From assembly GCA_029262535.1 (NCBI GenBank), contig JAJCZF010000015.1, forward strand, positions 1-57,845: DNA of 57,845 bases, written 5' to 3'. This document shows positions 27,378 to 35,582 of this stretch, piece after piece. Made by a program: the position numbers and the translations under genes. The stretch comes from Deltaproteobacteria bacterium. Its GTDB lineage: Bacteria; Desulfobacterota; GWC2-55-46; JAJCZF01. The notes under the pieces were generated by a model. The model did no database searches. It worked only from the letters and a program-made list of their open reading frames with translations, and had not been told where the DNA came from. Numbering within the stretch: the first letter of the stretch is position 1; each line of letters opens with the position of its first letter.

Positions 27378-27409
27378 GGGGCCGCTTCCTTCGTCCCCTA
27401 TCTTATTTT
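27378..27409 (+). terminator. Weak terminator-like hairpin after the M16 peptidase gene
   Basis: GGGG (27378-27381) pairs with CCCC (27395-27398). Inside, CG pairs with CG around CTTCCTT, separated by one C/T mismatch. It is followed by TATCTTATTTT. The stem is short, so termination would be partial and the response-regulator gene could still be read through. Confidence 0.3.
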
Positions 27410-27423
27410 ACGGAGAGATTATT

Positions 27424-28098
27424 GTGAGAATCCTTGTAATCGAAGACGAAAAGAAGGTAGCCGCATTTATAAAACGCGGGCTTGAACAGGAAAGTTACGC
27501 CGTGGATGTCGTTCACGACGGACCGACCGGAGTGAGCTACGCCGACGCCAACGAATACGACTCTATTATACTCGATATAATGCTTCCGGGCATGAACGGC
27601 TTCGAGGTTATGGACGAATTCAAGGAGAGGGGCGTAAAGGCTCCGGTTATGTTGCTTACCGCGCGCGACGCAGTTGAAGACCGCGTTAAGGGGCTCGATA
27701 TCGGCGCAGACGACTACCTGACAAAACCCTTTGCATTTGAAGAGCTTATCGCGCGCCTTCGCGTCCTGATGCGCCGCGGCACCTACGGCCTGAAAGTCCT
27801 CCAGTACGGCGACCTCAGCCTGAACCCCTCTACGCGTAAGGCCAAACGAGGCGACAACGAGATAGATCTGACGGTAAAAGAATACGCCCTCCTGGAATAT
27901 ATGCTCCGCAATCCTGGTCGCGTCCTTACGCGTACCATCATAGCCGAACATGTATGGGACCAGACCTTCGATAGCGAGACCAATGTCGTAGACGTCTATA
28001 TAAACCACCTTCGCAGTAAGGTAGACAAAGGTTACGACGTAAAGCTGATCCACACCGTGCGCGGCGTGGGATACGTTCTCAAGCTGGAGGATGAATAG
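27424..28098 (+). CDS. OmpR/PhoB-family response regulator
   Basis: A two-component transcription regulator. The receiver domain (about 1-118) has the acidic pocket EDE at residues 7-9, the phospho-acceptor Asp 51 in ILDIMLPG and the conserved lysine in DYLTKPFAF. The C-terminal winged helix (about 128-222) has VDVYINHLRSKVDKG and HTVRGVGYVLKL. The length of 224 aa is normal for the CusR/QseB type. The start is GTG with GGAGAG upstream. No histidine kinase gene is adjacent, and a bidirectional terminator follows. Confidence 0.92.
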   Translation: MRILVIEDEKKVAAFIKRGLEQESYAVDVVHDGPTGVSYADANEYDSIILDIMLPGMNGFEVMDEFKERGVKAPVMLLTARDAVEDRVKGLDIGADDYLTKPFAFEELIARLRVLMRRGTYGLKVLQYGDLSLNPSTRKAKRGDNEIDLTVKEYALLEYMLRNPGRVLTRTIIAEHVWDQTFDSETNVVDVYINHLRSKVDKGYDVKLIHTVRGVGYVLKLEDE

Positions 28099-28134
28099 CT
28101 ATACTCTTGCGAACCTTTACTCAAGTTTAGTACA

Positions 28135-28170
28135 AAAAAGGGTGCTACCTTAATAGGTAGCACCCTTTTT
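28135..28170. terminator. Bidirectional intrinsic terminator between convergent genes
   Basis: AAAAAGGGTGCTACCT (28135-28150) pairs perfectly with AGGTAGCACCCTTTTT (28155-28170) around TAAT. The A-run on the left and T-run on the right let it work on both strands. It sits between the response regulator (plus strand) and the small lipoprotein gene (minus strand), which converge here. Confidence 0.92.
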
Positions 28171-28201
28171 ATTATTTACAGGCCTATTCGGCAAAAATAT
28201 T

Positions 28202-28549
28202 CTAGCGCGTTTTGTCCACGTATTTATACGAGAGCACCTTGTCGTAACGTATCTTTATCTCGAGTCTTTTATTTGTGACTTCGCTCCTGGCAGGAACCTC
28301 TACCATGCCGCCGATATAGGAGGGGACCTTCCTGACCGTGTAGTCGTAGACCATCAGCTCCTCTTCACCTTCGACCGTTATCTCGGTCGGGGTGCCGAAC
28401 TTTTCCAGTATCTCTTTACGTGTCGTTGTGCCGGTCTCTATGGTGGTGACGAGTTCGTCTTCTATCGTGGCCCCTTCGGTGCGTGTTTCGTAAGTTGCGC
28501 ATCCAGATAGTATCAGGACGGCAAAGCCGATTAATAATAAGCGTTTCAA
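28202..28549 (-). CDS. Small lipoprotein with a SmpA/OmlA (BamE-like) fold
   Basis: A lipoprotein signal ends in LILSGC, giving acylated cysteine 17. The mature part has the pattern of BamE-like domains: a threonine-rich lead, then TTRKEILEKFGTPTEITVEGE, the turn where small outer-membrane lipoproteins of this group have G-x-P, followed by beta strands. The length of 115 aa is typical. It is probably in the outer membrane. Whether it belongs to the BAM complex cannot be decided here. It follows the GGDEF gene by 15 nt on the same strand. Confidence 0.72.
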   Translation of the reverse strand: MKRLLLIGFAVLILSGCATYETRTEGATIEDELVTTIETGTTTRKEILEKFGTPTEITVEGEEELMVYDYTVRKVPSYIGGMVEVPARSEVTNKRLEIKIRYDKVLSYKYVDKTR

Positions 28550-28564
28550 TTCTTCCTCCCTGGG

Positions 28565-29668
28565 TTAGAGTATGATCTCTTCTAATACTGACGCGGCGGG
28601 GTTGTGAACCGCGACCGCGTTTCTTGACTGATTTTTTACGCTGTACATGGCCTTGTCTGTTACATGCAGCAGCGAGAGCTTGTCGTTGGCGTCATCCGGG
28701 AATGTGCCGACTCCAAGGCTCGATGTGACGTGGCAGTTCACGCCCTGCTCCTTCAGGAACTCTGTCTTTTTAATAAGTACGCGCAGACGTTCGGCAACGA
28801 ATACGGCGTTCTTCTTGCTCGTCTCAGGCATGAGCACGACAAATTCGTCGCCGCCGTAACGGCAGGCTATATCGACCGTGCGGAGGGATTTCTTAAGTAT
28901 ATCGCCGACTTCCTTTAAGAGTGTGCTGCCGCAGATATGTCCGTATTTGTCATTTACCTCTTTGAAATAATCAAGGTCGAGGAATATCATGGAGAGCGGG
29001 TACTCGTAGCGCTTGGCCTTTTCTATCTCGTATTCGATGGTGGACTGGAAATATCTAGAGTTATGAAGCAGCGTGAGATCGTCGGTGATCGTAAGCTCCT
29101 GCACCTGCTTAAAGAGCATTGCGTTCTCAATGGCGATTGCCGTATAGTCGGCTATCGTTGTTAAGAGCAACATATCCTCTTTAGAGTCCAGGTGCTCCTT
29201 TTCTACATTATATAGTTCTATTACGCCAAGGATCTTGCCCCTTGTTTTAATCGGTATGCTTACGACCGGGCCTGTAACAAAGCTGTAGAGAGTGTCCTTT
29301 TCACCGGAGAAGCGCGGGTCTTTGCTTACGTCGGGCACGATGAGCGGTATGCCCCGGTTGGCTACTAGCCCGGCGATGCCCTCGCCAAGCTTGGGTCTCA
29401 GGTCTTTTATCTTTTCCGAGTCTTCGCCGACTACTATCTCGTAACGGAGGTCGCCCTGCTCTTCGTCCACAAGAAGCAGCGACCAGTCTTTCGGTTTAAA
29501 AAAGGAGCTGACCTGATCGAGCACAATGCCAAGCAGCTCTCTTATGTCGAGCGTGGAGGTAAGGGCCTTTCCTATCTCGGAAAACGAAACAAGCTGCTGT
29601 ATGGATTCGGAGTTGCCTCCGTCGTCGACTTTCTTCAGGTCGGACGCTCTTCTGCTCTTAATCTCCAT
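28565..29668 (-). CDS. GAF-GGDEF diguanylate cyclase
   Basis: Probably makes cyclic di-GMP from GTP. A GAF sensor domain lies at about residues 25-175 and a GGDEF domain at about 200-350. The active motif RYGGDEF is intact near residue 270, and RTVD lies five residues before GGDEF, giving a complete inhibitory I-site for product feedback. There is no membrane helix, so it is cytosolic. The length is 367 aa. The only ATG lies 6 nt after a good -10 box (29675-29680), so the transcript may be leaderless. Cyclic di-GMP often controls pili and secretion, both encoded nearby. Confidence 0.92.
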   Translation of the reverse strand: MEIKSRRASDLKKVDDGGNSESIQQLVSFSEIGKALTSTLDIRELLGIVLDQVSSFFKPKDWSLLLVDEEQGDLRYEIVVGEDSEKIKDLRPKLGEGIAGLVANRGIPLIVPDVSKDPRFSGEKDTLYSFVTGPVVSIPIKTRGKILGVIELYNVEKEHLDSKEDMLLLTTIADYTAIAIENAMLFKQVQELTITDDLTLLHNSRYFQSTIEYEIEKAKRYEYPLSMIFLDLDYFKEVNDKYGHICGSTLLKEVGDILKKSLRTVDIACRYGGDEFVVLMPETSKKNAVFVAERLRVLIKKTEFLKEQGVNCHVTSSLGVGTFPDDANDKLSLLHVTDKAMYSVKNQSRNAVAVHNPAASVLEEIIL

Positions 29669-29674
29669 CTAAAA

Positions 29675-29703
29675 AATATAACCCATTGTAAAGAAAATTG
29701 CAA
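29675..29703 (-). promoter_or_regulatory. Candidate promoter for the GGDEF gene
   Basis: On the minus strand, TTGCAA (29703-29698), a 17-nt spacer and TATATT (29680-29675, five of six matches to the -10 consensus). Transcription would start at or next to the ATG at 29668. Confidence 0.45.
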
Positions 29704-29783
29704 GAGTAGCGCAGAGTTGCCGCATATTTCGCTTCTTACAAAGCTTCGCTATTTTTTGTGCGGGAGATCCTGAATATTGAGAC

Positions 29784-30638
29784 TTAGAGCGCGTTTCGGT
29801 AGGCCTTTTGAAGTAATCTGGTTACCCTCCCCGGGCGGCCCGTGCCGATAGGGTTTGCGTCTATCCTAACGAGAGGTACGATATCTATTAACGAGTTGGT
29901 TATAAAGGCCTCTTTCGCTCCTGAGAGATCACTCTTTTTGAGCGCTTCTTCCCTGATATCTATAGACTCGTTGCGGGCTATACCCAAGAGTGTCGCGCGT
30001 GTAACACCGGGCAGTATTGCGCCGTCGAGCGGCGGAGTTCGCAGTTCTCCTTTTTTATATATAAATATATTAGAGGAGCTGCCTTCGAGCAGTTCTCCGC
30101 CGGGGGTCGTTAGTATAGCCTCGTATACGCGCCTCCTCTGGGCCTCTTTACGCGCAAGGACGCAGGAGAGGAAGTTTAGCGACTTATTGCCTCCAGGGCC
30201 GTGGCCCTCAAAGAATATACCGCTTACGCCGCGTTTCATGCGGCTTGCGATGGCGGTGCTCTTCAGCTCGCCGGTCGTTATTATGACGGTCGCCTCTAGT
30301 CCGAGCGGTACGCCGTGTTCGGGGCGAGACGTGCCCCTTGTAACGAGTATCTTTACATAGGCCTCTTTACCGGTAAGGCCGTTCTTCTTGATCAGTTTCG
30401 CAATAGGTCCTTTGTCGTCAATACGTCCCAGCTCTTTAAAGAGCGGCGATTCGATTGCGAGCCGCTCTGTCGAACGGAAAAGTCTCTCTATATGTTCCTC
30501 AAAGAAGAGAACCTTTCCATAAGAGGCCTTCATCGTCTCGAATAGTCCGTCGCCATAGTTCAGTCCCCTGTCGAAGATCGAGACCGTTGCTTTTTCGGAA
30601 TCTACAAAACGTCCGTTTAAGTATGCCTTGTCGCTCAT
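29784..30638 (-). CDS. pabC: Aminotransferase class IV, likely 4-amino-4-deoxychorismate lyase PabC
   Basis: A PLP enzyme that would split aminodeoxychorismate into p-aminobenzoate and pyruvate. The fold-type IV pattern is clear: FDRGLNYGDGLFET near the start, the PLP lysine in GNKSLNFLSCVLA (about residue 150) and GGELLEGSSSNIF with the cofactor-site glutamate. The length of 284 aa is normal. The sequence alone could also be a branched-chain or D-amino-acid aminotransferase. PabC is favoured because pabB lies 19 nt upstream on the same strand. Confidence 0.82.
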   Translation of the reverse strand: MSDKAYLNGRFVDSEKATVSIFDRGLNYGDGLFETMKASYGKVLFFEEHIERLFRSTERLAIESPLFKELGRIDDKGPIAKLIKKNGLTGKEAYVKILVTRGTSRPEHGVPLGLEATVIITTGELKSTAIASRMKRGVSGIFFEGHGPGGNKSLNFLSCVLARKEAQRRRVYEAILTTPGGELLEGSSSNIFIYKKGELRTPPLDGAILPGVTRATLLGIARNESIDIREEALKKSDLSGAKEAFITNSLIDIVPLVRIDANPIGTGRPGRVTRLLQKAYRNAL

Positions 30639-30657
30639 TACTCACCTTTCGTCATCT

Positions 30658-32031
30658 TTATGCAGAGATAATATTAAAGAAATCCTCAGCCTTAAGCAGC
30701 GTCTCTTCGTACTCGGCTTCGGGTTGGGAGTCTGCCACTATGCCGCTGCCGACGCTCAGCTGCAACTTGCCGGCGCTCACCACCGCCGTCCTTATAACCA
30801 TAGATAAGTCGCAGTCGCCCGCGAGGTCGAACCATCCGATAGCGCCTGTATATATGGCGCGCGCGTTCGGTTCCAGCTCGTCTATTATCTCTATCGCGCG
30901 TACCTTGGGCGCGCCGGTTATGGAGCCGCCGGGAAAGAAGGCCTTTAGACAGGCCGCCGTGTCCAGCCCCTCTCTGACCCTGCCGGTCACGGTCGATACC
31001 ATGTGATGTAGCCCTTTGAGTCTCTCTATTCTGCCAAAGGAGCTTACCTTTACGCTACCGGGTTCGGAGATATAACCGATATCGTTCCGTTCCAGATCTA
31101 CTATCATAACATGTTCGGCCCGTTCCTTTTCGCTCGCCTTGAGTTCGGCTCTGAACAGTCCGTCCTCTTCCGGATTAGCGCCTCTGGGCCTCGTGCCCTT
31201 GATCGGTTCGGTAATGGCAAGGCCGCCTTCTATCTTCAATAATCTCTCCGGTGTATTGGATAATATCTTGAATGGTCCGGTCTCGAAGTACGAGGCAAAG
31301 GGTGCGGGGCTATTATTGTAGACTGCGAGAAATAGTTCGAAGGGGTCTCCGAAAAAAGGGGCTTCAAAGGACTGGGAAATATTTATCTGGTATATGTCGC
31401 CCTCGCCAATATAGTCCTTTGCGTCATTGACGCGTTTTATATAATCCTCGCGTCTCATGTTCGATACGGGTATACCGGCGGTAAAGCTCTCTGAGTCGGC
31501 GAAATTTTCCGTATTAGAAGCGGGGCGGGTGAGTTTCTTAATAAGCTCTTCAACTGCGGTCCTATTTCCAGAGACGGAGACGACGTAGCCCTTTTGCGCG
31601 TTGTGGTCGATTACGATTACCGGGTCGTAGAGCCCGATAAGCGCGTATGGCAGTTCCTTTAACGAGCCGGGCGGTTTGAGATGCCCTTTGTCGGTCTTCG
31701 CCGGTTGGGTGATATCCTTGAGGTCGTAAGAAAAATAACCGAATGCGCCGCCGTTAAAGGGAAAAGGCCCTTTTGTATTCTTATAGGTCGATAAGAGCTT
31801 TGACAGCGCCGTAAATGGACAATCGCCTGAGAAATTCTCTTCACCGGTGACGGTCGTTACACCGCTTTGCGACCTAAGCGTAACAAATGGGTCGCACCCG
31901 GCGTAGGTATAGTTTTTTTTGTCCGGTCCGGCCCTGTTTGGTATGATAAAGGGCATATGGGCGTCCCGTATCGCGTTAAATAGGGTCTCCGTCCCTAGAA
32001 CGGCTATCTCTTCTAAGATGATCTTTCCCAT
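30658..32031 (-). CDS. pabB: Aminodeoxychorismate synthase component I PabB
   Basis: A chorismate-binding enzyme of the anthranilate/ADC synthase family. The C-terminal catalytic domain (about 190-455) has EPIKGTRPRG, ERAEHVMIVDLERNDIG and PGGSITGAPKVRAIEII. The lysine in PIKGT (about residue 277) is the PabB form, where TrpE has alanine, so ADC synthase is favoured. The length of 457 aa is normal. The glutamine amidotransferase partner (PabA/TrpG) is not in this window. pabB and pabC form a short minus-strand operon for folate precursor synthesis. Confidence 0.9.
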   Translation of the reverse strand: MGKIILEEIAVLGTETLFNAIRDAHMPFIIPNRAGPDKKNYTYAGCDPFVTLRSQSGVTTVTGEENFSGDCPFTALSKLLSTYKNTKGPFPFNGGAFGYFSYDLKDITQPAKTDKGHLKPPGSLKELPYALIGLYDPVIVIDHNAQKGYVVSVSGNRTAVEELIKKLTRPASNTENFADSESFTAGIPVSNMRREDYIKRVNDAKDYIGEGDIYQINISQSFEAPFFGDPFELFLAVYNNSPAPFASYFETGPFKILSNTPERLLKIEGGLAITEPIKGTRPRGANPEEDGLFRAELKASEKERAEHVMIVDLERNDIGYISEPGSVKVSSFGRIERLKGLHHMVSTVTGRVREGLDTAACLKAFFPGGSITGAPKVRAIEIIDELEPNARAIYTGAIGWFDLAGDCDLSMVIRTAVVSAGKLQLSVGSGIVADSQPEAEYEETLLKAEDFFNIISA

Positions 32032-32142
32032 GCAATAAGCTTATATCCTTTAATTTTATTAATCAAGTCTACAGGTGTGGTAATGGAAAATTTTTTCCAG
32101 ATATAGTATCTTATTACGAAGAAAAATTTCATTGGGATTATT

Positions 32143-33213
32143 ATGATTAAAAGAAGAGAGACGAGGGCCGTTCATGTAGGTCCGGTTCAGGTCGGCGGCG
32201 GCGCTCCTATAACGGTGCAGTCGATGACCAATACCGATACGGCCGACATCGCGGCGACGGTGGCGCAGATTACGGCGCTAACGGAGGCCGGGTGCGAGAT
32301 CGTTCGCGTCGCCGCCGTGGATATGGCGGCGGCGGAGGCCCTTGGCGAGATAAAGTCATCTATAGATATTCCGCTTATCGCCGATATACATTTCGATTAT
32401 CGCCTCGCTCTGAAGGCCGCTCAAATGGGTGTGGACGGCCTGAGGCTTAATCCCGGTAATATCGGAGATACCGAACGGATCAGGCAGGTTGTAGAGGCCG
32501 CCGGGTTGCGAAATATTCCTATTCGTATAGGCGTAAACGGCGGTTCGCTTGAGAAAGATATTTTGGCAAAGTACGGCCATCCGTGCGGCGAGGCGCTGGT
32601 CGAGAGCGCCATGCGCCACATCAGAATCCTTGAAGGTTTTGATTTTCGCGATATAAAGGTTTCGCTCAAGGCCTCAAGCGTGCCGCTTACTTTAGAGGCA
32701 TACAGGCTGCTTGCCCAAGAGGTCGATTATCCATTTCATATAGGTATTACCGAGGCCGGCACACTCCTGACCGGGGCGGTAAAGAGCGGCGTGGGGCTTG
32801 GCATATTACTTTCCGAGGGGCTTGGCGATACCCTTAGAGTCTCGCTCACAGGGGACCCGGTGGACGAGATAAAGGTCGGCTTTGAGATACTTAAGGCCCT
32901 TGGCCTTAGAGAGCGCGGCGTAAGTGTCGTGAGCTGTCCGACCTGCGGCAGGTTAAGGTTTGGCGCGGTCGATATAGCTGTGGAGCTGGAGCGGCGGCTC
33001 GCCCATATTACCGTGCCGTTGACAGTGGCCGTAATGGGTTGCGTTGTGAACGGACCCGGAGAGGCCGTGGAGGCCGATGTGGGTATCGCAGGCGGCGACG
33101 GCTGCGGATTCCTATATATTAAAGGCAAGCAGATAAGAAAGGTAAAAGAAGAAGAGATGTTGGAAGTTGTTGTAAAAGAAGTAGAACGGGCGGCCTCTGA
33201 GAAGAGTAGCTGA
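32143..33213 (+). CDS. ispG: 4-Hydroxy-3-methylbut-2-en-1-yl diphosphate synthase IspG
   Basis: IspG converts methylerythritol cyclodiphosphate to HMBPP with a [4Fe-4S] cluster in the MEP isoprenoid pathway. The TIM-barrel start is RRETRAVHVGPVQVGGGAP, followed by VQSMTNTDT. The cluster ligands are in CPTCGR (Cys about 265 and 268) and MGCVVNGPGE (Cys about 300). The length of 356 aa is the compact bacterial form. It is transcribed alone as far as I can see. There is no clear terminator after it. Confidence 0.95.
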   Translation: MIKRRETRAVHVGPVQVGGGAPITVQSMTNTDTADIAATVAQITALTEAGCEIVRVAAVDMAAAEALGEIKSSIDIPLIADIHFDYRLALKAAQMGVDGLRLNPGNIGDTERIRQVVEAAGLRNIPIRIGVNGGSLEKDILAKYGHPCGEALVESAMRHIRILEGFDFRDIKVSLKASSVPLTLEAYRLLAQEVDYPFHIGITEAGTLLTGAVKSGVGLGILLSEGLGDTLRVSLTGDPVDEIKVGFEILKALGLRERGVSVVSCPTCGRLRFGAVDIAVELERRLAHITVPLTVAVMGCVVNGPGEAVEADVGIAGGDGCGFLYIKGKQIRKVKEEEMLEVVVKEVERAASEKSS

Positions 33214-33476
33214 CCCATATCCGGTACTTACGCCTTTCTTTGAATATCTTTTCCTTTGATCAAGCCGGTTTAGTCTAGCCCTTTTAATAAATATCTCATC
33301 TATGCAAGCGGTAGTGACTGTTTGAGGGCAGGGTTGCGCCTTTTAGGACTTTATCTCCAGGAGAGAAGAGGGCTGGAAATCCGTCCATAGAGGCTATGTG
33401 TAATTGACTGGTTTTTTTTGTAAATAATCGATATAATTCAATATTACTATTTTTAGAATGGAAAGGTTTCGTCTTT
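33214..33476 (+). other. Gene-free leader between ispG and gspG
   Basis: About 260 nt with no credible gene. TATAAT is at 33432-33437 and TTGACT at 33404-33409, but they are 22 nt apart, too far for a normal sigma-70 promoter. The T-run between them might shift with supercoiling, or another -35 is used. The middle (about 33315-33395) is purine-rich with possible small stems, but I recognise no riboswitch. Confidence 0.35.
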
Positions 33477-33962
33477 ATGGATATGTCTGACAAGAGATTT
33501 AAGCGTTTAAGGCGTCTTCTTTTTGGCGGCCCGCTCGCCACGGCTGGATTCTCCTTTATAGAGCTGATGGTCGTTATAGTTATTCTCGGCATTCTCGCGG
33601 CCTATATCGCCCCAAAATTCATGGGGCGAACGGACGACGCCAAGGTCACGGAGGTTAAGATACAGATACAGAGCTTTGAAACGGCTCTTAAGATGTATAA
33701 GTTCGATAACGGTTTTTATCCGTCAACGGGGCAGGGACTTAGTGCCCTTGTCAGCCAGCCCGGTTCGGAGCCGAGCCCGAGAAAGTGGCGTCAGGGCGGA
33801 TACCTGAAGAAGCCGAAGATCCCGACCGACGCCTGGGGCAACGAATATATATATGCCTCTCCGGGCATGGGCGGACCCTTTGATATAGTATCGCGCGGGG
33901 CCGACGGCACAAGCGGCGGCGACGGTTTTGATAAAGATATTTCGAACTGGGATGTGGACTGA
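33477..33962 (+). CDS. gspG: Type II secretion major pseudopilin GspG
   Basis: GspG is the main subunit of the periplasmic pseudopilus that pushes substrates through the GspD channel. The prepilin peptidase site is AG/FSFIELMVVIVILGIL, with glutamate at +5 of the mature chain and a basic leader of about 24 residues. The C-terminal part has the GspG pattern with STGQGLSAL, KKPKIPTDAWGNEY and a calcium-site-like GADGTSGGDGFDKDI. The length of 161 aa is typical. It is the first gene of an eleven-gene gsp locus. Confidence 0.95.
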   Translation: MDMSDKRFKRLRRLLFGGPLATAGFSFIELMVVIVILGILAAYIAPKFMGRTDDAKVTEVKIQIQSFETALKMYKFDNGFYPSTGQGLSALVSQPGSEPSPRKWRQGGYLKKPKIPTDAWGNEYIYASPGMGGPFDIVSRGADGTSGGDGFDKDISNWDVD

Positions 33963-33965
33963 TTT

Positions 33966-34499
33966 ATGAGAGCAAGGGGGAGAGTAACAGGGGCGGGGCC
34001 AAGGGTAGTCTTCTCAAGTCAGGCCGGTTTTACATTCATAGAGCTTATTGTCGTCATTACGATTCTGGGTTCGATACTGATGCTGGTGATGCCGTCGATG
34101 CCTATGCCGGGTGCCTTCTCACTCGGTTCGGATGCAAGGAAAGCGGCCTCGATAATTCGTTACGCAGATGAGGCCGCAACCAGAAAGAGAGAATATTTTC
34201 GTCTCTGGGTTGACGCGTCGGCCGATACGATAAGATTAGAGTCGTCGAGCGACGGCACGGAGTTTACTCCGGTAGAAGAGAAGAAACTCCGGGGTTTTGC
34301 CTTTAGCTCCGGTGTTGATATAGAAGAGGTCGCCGTTCGTTCGTTCGGTTCGGTAAAGGAGGGCGAGGTCTATATAGTCTTTAACCCGACCTTTGGGGCG
34401 GAGCCATTTAGCCTCTACCTTGGCGACGAAGACGGCAAGCTCACTTTGACATATAACCCCTATTCCGGAAGGGTCAGGGTCCTTGAGGGCCATGTCTGA
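33966..34499 (+). CDS. gspH: Type II secretion minor pseudopilin GspH
   Basis: A minor pseudopilin. The cleavage motif is AG/FTFIELIVVITILG after a 25-residue basic leader, with glutamate +5 present. The remainder is a variable beta-rich GspH domain of about 150 aa. The assignment as GspH rests on its place just after gspG and on family style, since minor pseudopilins diverge quickly. It starts 3 nt after the gspG stop. Confidence 0.82.
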   Translation: MRARGRVTGAGPRVVFSSQAGFTFIELIVVITILGSILMLVMPSMPMPGAFSLGSDARKAASIIRYADEAATRKREYFRLWVDASADTIRLESSSDGTEFTPVEEKKLRGFAFSSGVDIEEVAVRSFGSVKEGEVYIVFNPTFGAEPFSLYLGDEDGKLTLTYNPYSGRVRVLEGHV

Positions 34500-34911
34500 T
34501 CGGTCGATGATAACGGACTCGCTACGGCCCGTTTCCGGTAGTGGCGGTTTTACTTTTTTAGAGGTGATGGTCGCCCTTGCTATTATGGCGGGGGTAGTTG
34601 TTACGATAATAACGAGCCTTAACCTGCACCTCGACTATACGCTCGACTCCAAGGAGGCCATAAGAGCGACTATCGAGGCAAGGTCCCGTTACGAAGAGTC
34701 CGTGGCGACCGACGAACTTGATCTTGCAAGATCGAATGAGGCCGACCATAAGGGCGCGAAAGAGGCAGGTAGTGAGATTGAAGAACGCGCGGGGCTTAAA
34801 TGGAGCCGTAAGAGCGCGGGCTCTGAATTTGTCGGAGTAAGGCGTGTAACCTCTACTGTAACGCCTGCCGGAGCTGTTGCCGTAAGCCTCTCCACATACG
34901 AGGCCGATTGA
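34492..34911 (+). CDS. gspI: Type II secretion minor pseudopilin GspI
   Basis: A minor pseudopilin thought to start the tip complex with GspJ and GspK. The motif is GG/FTFLEVMVALAIMAGVV with glutamate at +5. The mature part is short, matching the small size of GspI (about 139 aa in total). I chose ATG 34492, which overlaps the gspH stop by 8 nt. A TTG at 34483 is also possible. Confidence 0.82.
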   Translation: MSDRSMITDSLRPVSGSGGFTFLEVMVALAIMAGVVVTIITSLNLHLDYTLDSKEAIRATIEARSRYEESVATDELDLARSNEADHKGAKEAGSEIEERAGLKWSRKSAGSEFVGVRRVTSTVTPAGAVAVSLSTYEAD

Positions 34912-35582
34912 TGCGCTCTCTTTTATGCGAAGCCGGAGTCGAGGCAGGGGTTGAGGTAGGTCCAGAAGGCAAATTAGGCAGACGGGGTTTTACGCTTATA
35001 GAAGTATTGATCGCCATGGCATTGATGGCGGCGCTGCTTGCGGCCCTTTATACGACATTTTTTACCGTCTTTGCAGGGCGCGAGACCGTTAACTTCGAGC
35101 TGGAACGAACGCGCGAGGTCAGAAGGTTCATAGAGCTTGTAACCATGGAGGTCGAGTCGGCCTTTTATGACGCCAAGAATCCGGTAACGCTCTTTAAAGG
35201 CGATAAAGAGAAGAGTGGTCCGTGGGGGCTGGAGTTTACATACTTTACCCATACGGTCATAAGAAAAGATCTTCCGGTTAGCGACCTTAAACGCGCCATA
35301 TATTCGGTCGAACGAAAGGACGAAGGACTTACGCTCTATAAGGAACTATTCGACGCCTACGCACCGGGCAAGGTCGGGGACTTTAAGGTGGCTGTGCTGG
35401 AGGGGCTCTCTCTGGTAAGTTTTGAGTACTACGACGGCGAGAGCTGGGTCAAAGAGTGGAGGGCCCTGGGTGAGATCACGACACCCGAGGCGGTTAAGAT
35501 AAAGATTGCATTCTCCGACGCTGGAGGTGACGACGACGGCGCGGGCGATTATACGGCTGTAGCGAGGCCTCGGATACGATGA
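34911..35582 (+). CDS. gspJ: Type II secretion minor pseudopilin GspJ
   Basis: A minor pseudopilin of the tip complex. The cleavage motif is RG/FTLIEVLIAMALMAALL, preceded by a leader rich in Glu, Gly and Val. The mature chain of about 195 aa has the GspJ-type stretch after the helix (ERTREVRRFIELVTMEVES). ATG 34911 overlaps the gspI stop as TGATG. The last four bases overlap gspK. Confidence 0.86.
   Translation: MRSLLCEAGVEAGVEVGPEGKLGRRGFTLIEVLIAMALMAALLAALYTTFFTVFAGRETVNFELERTREVRRFIELVTMEVESAFYDAKNPVTLFKGDKEKSGPWGLEFTYFTHTVIRKDLPVSDLKRAIYSVERKDEGLTLYKELFDAYAPGKVGDFKVAVLEGLSLVSFEYYDGESWVKEWRALGEITTPEAVKIKIAFSDAGGDDDGAGDYTAVARPRIR

Noticed and set aside
29704..29783. Gap between pabC and the GGDEF gene as a minus-strand copy of the two-stem element
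   Set aside because: It has CCGCA/TGCGG arms and TTTCGC-like bits, but the order and length do not fit the family.
33314..33400. Cyclic di-GMP riboswitch before gspG
   Set aside because: Considered because of the GGDEF gene nearby, but the conserved GEMM core motifs are not present.
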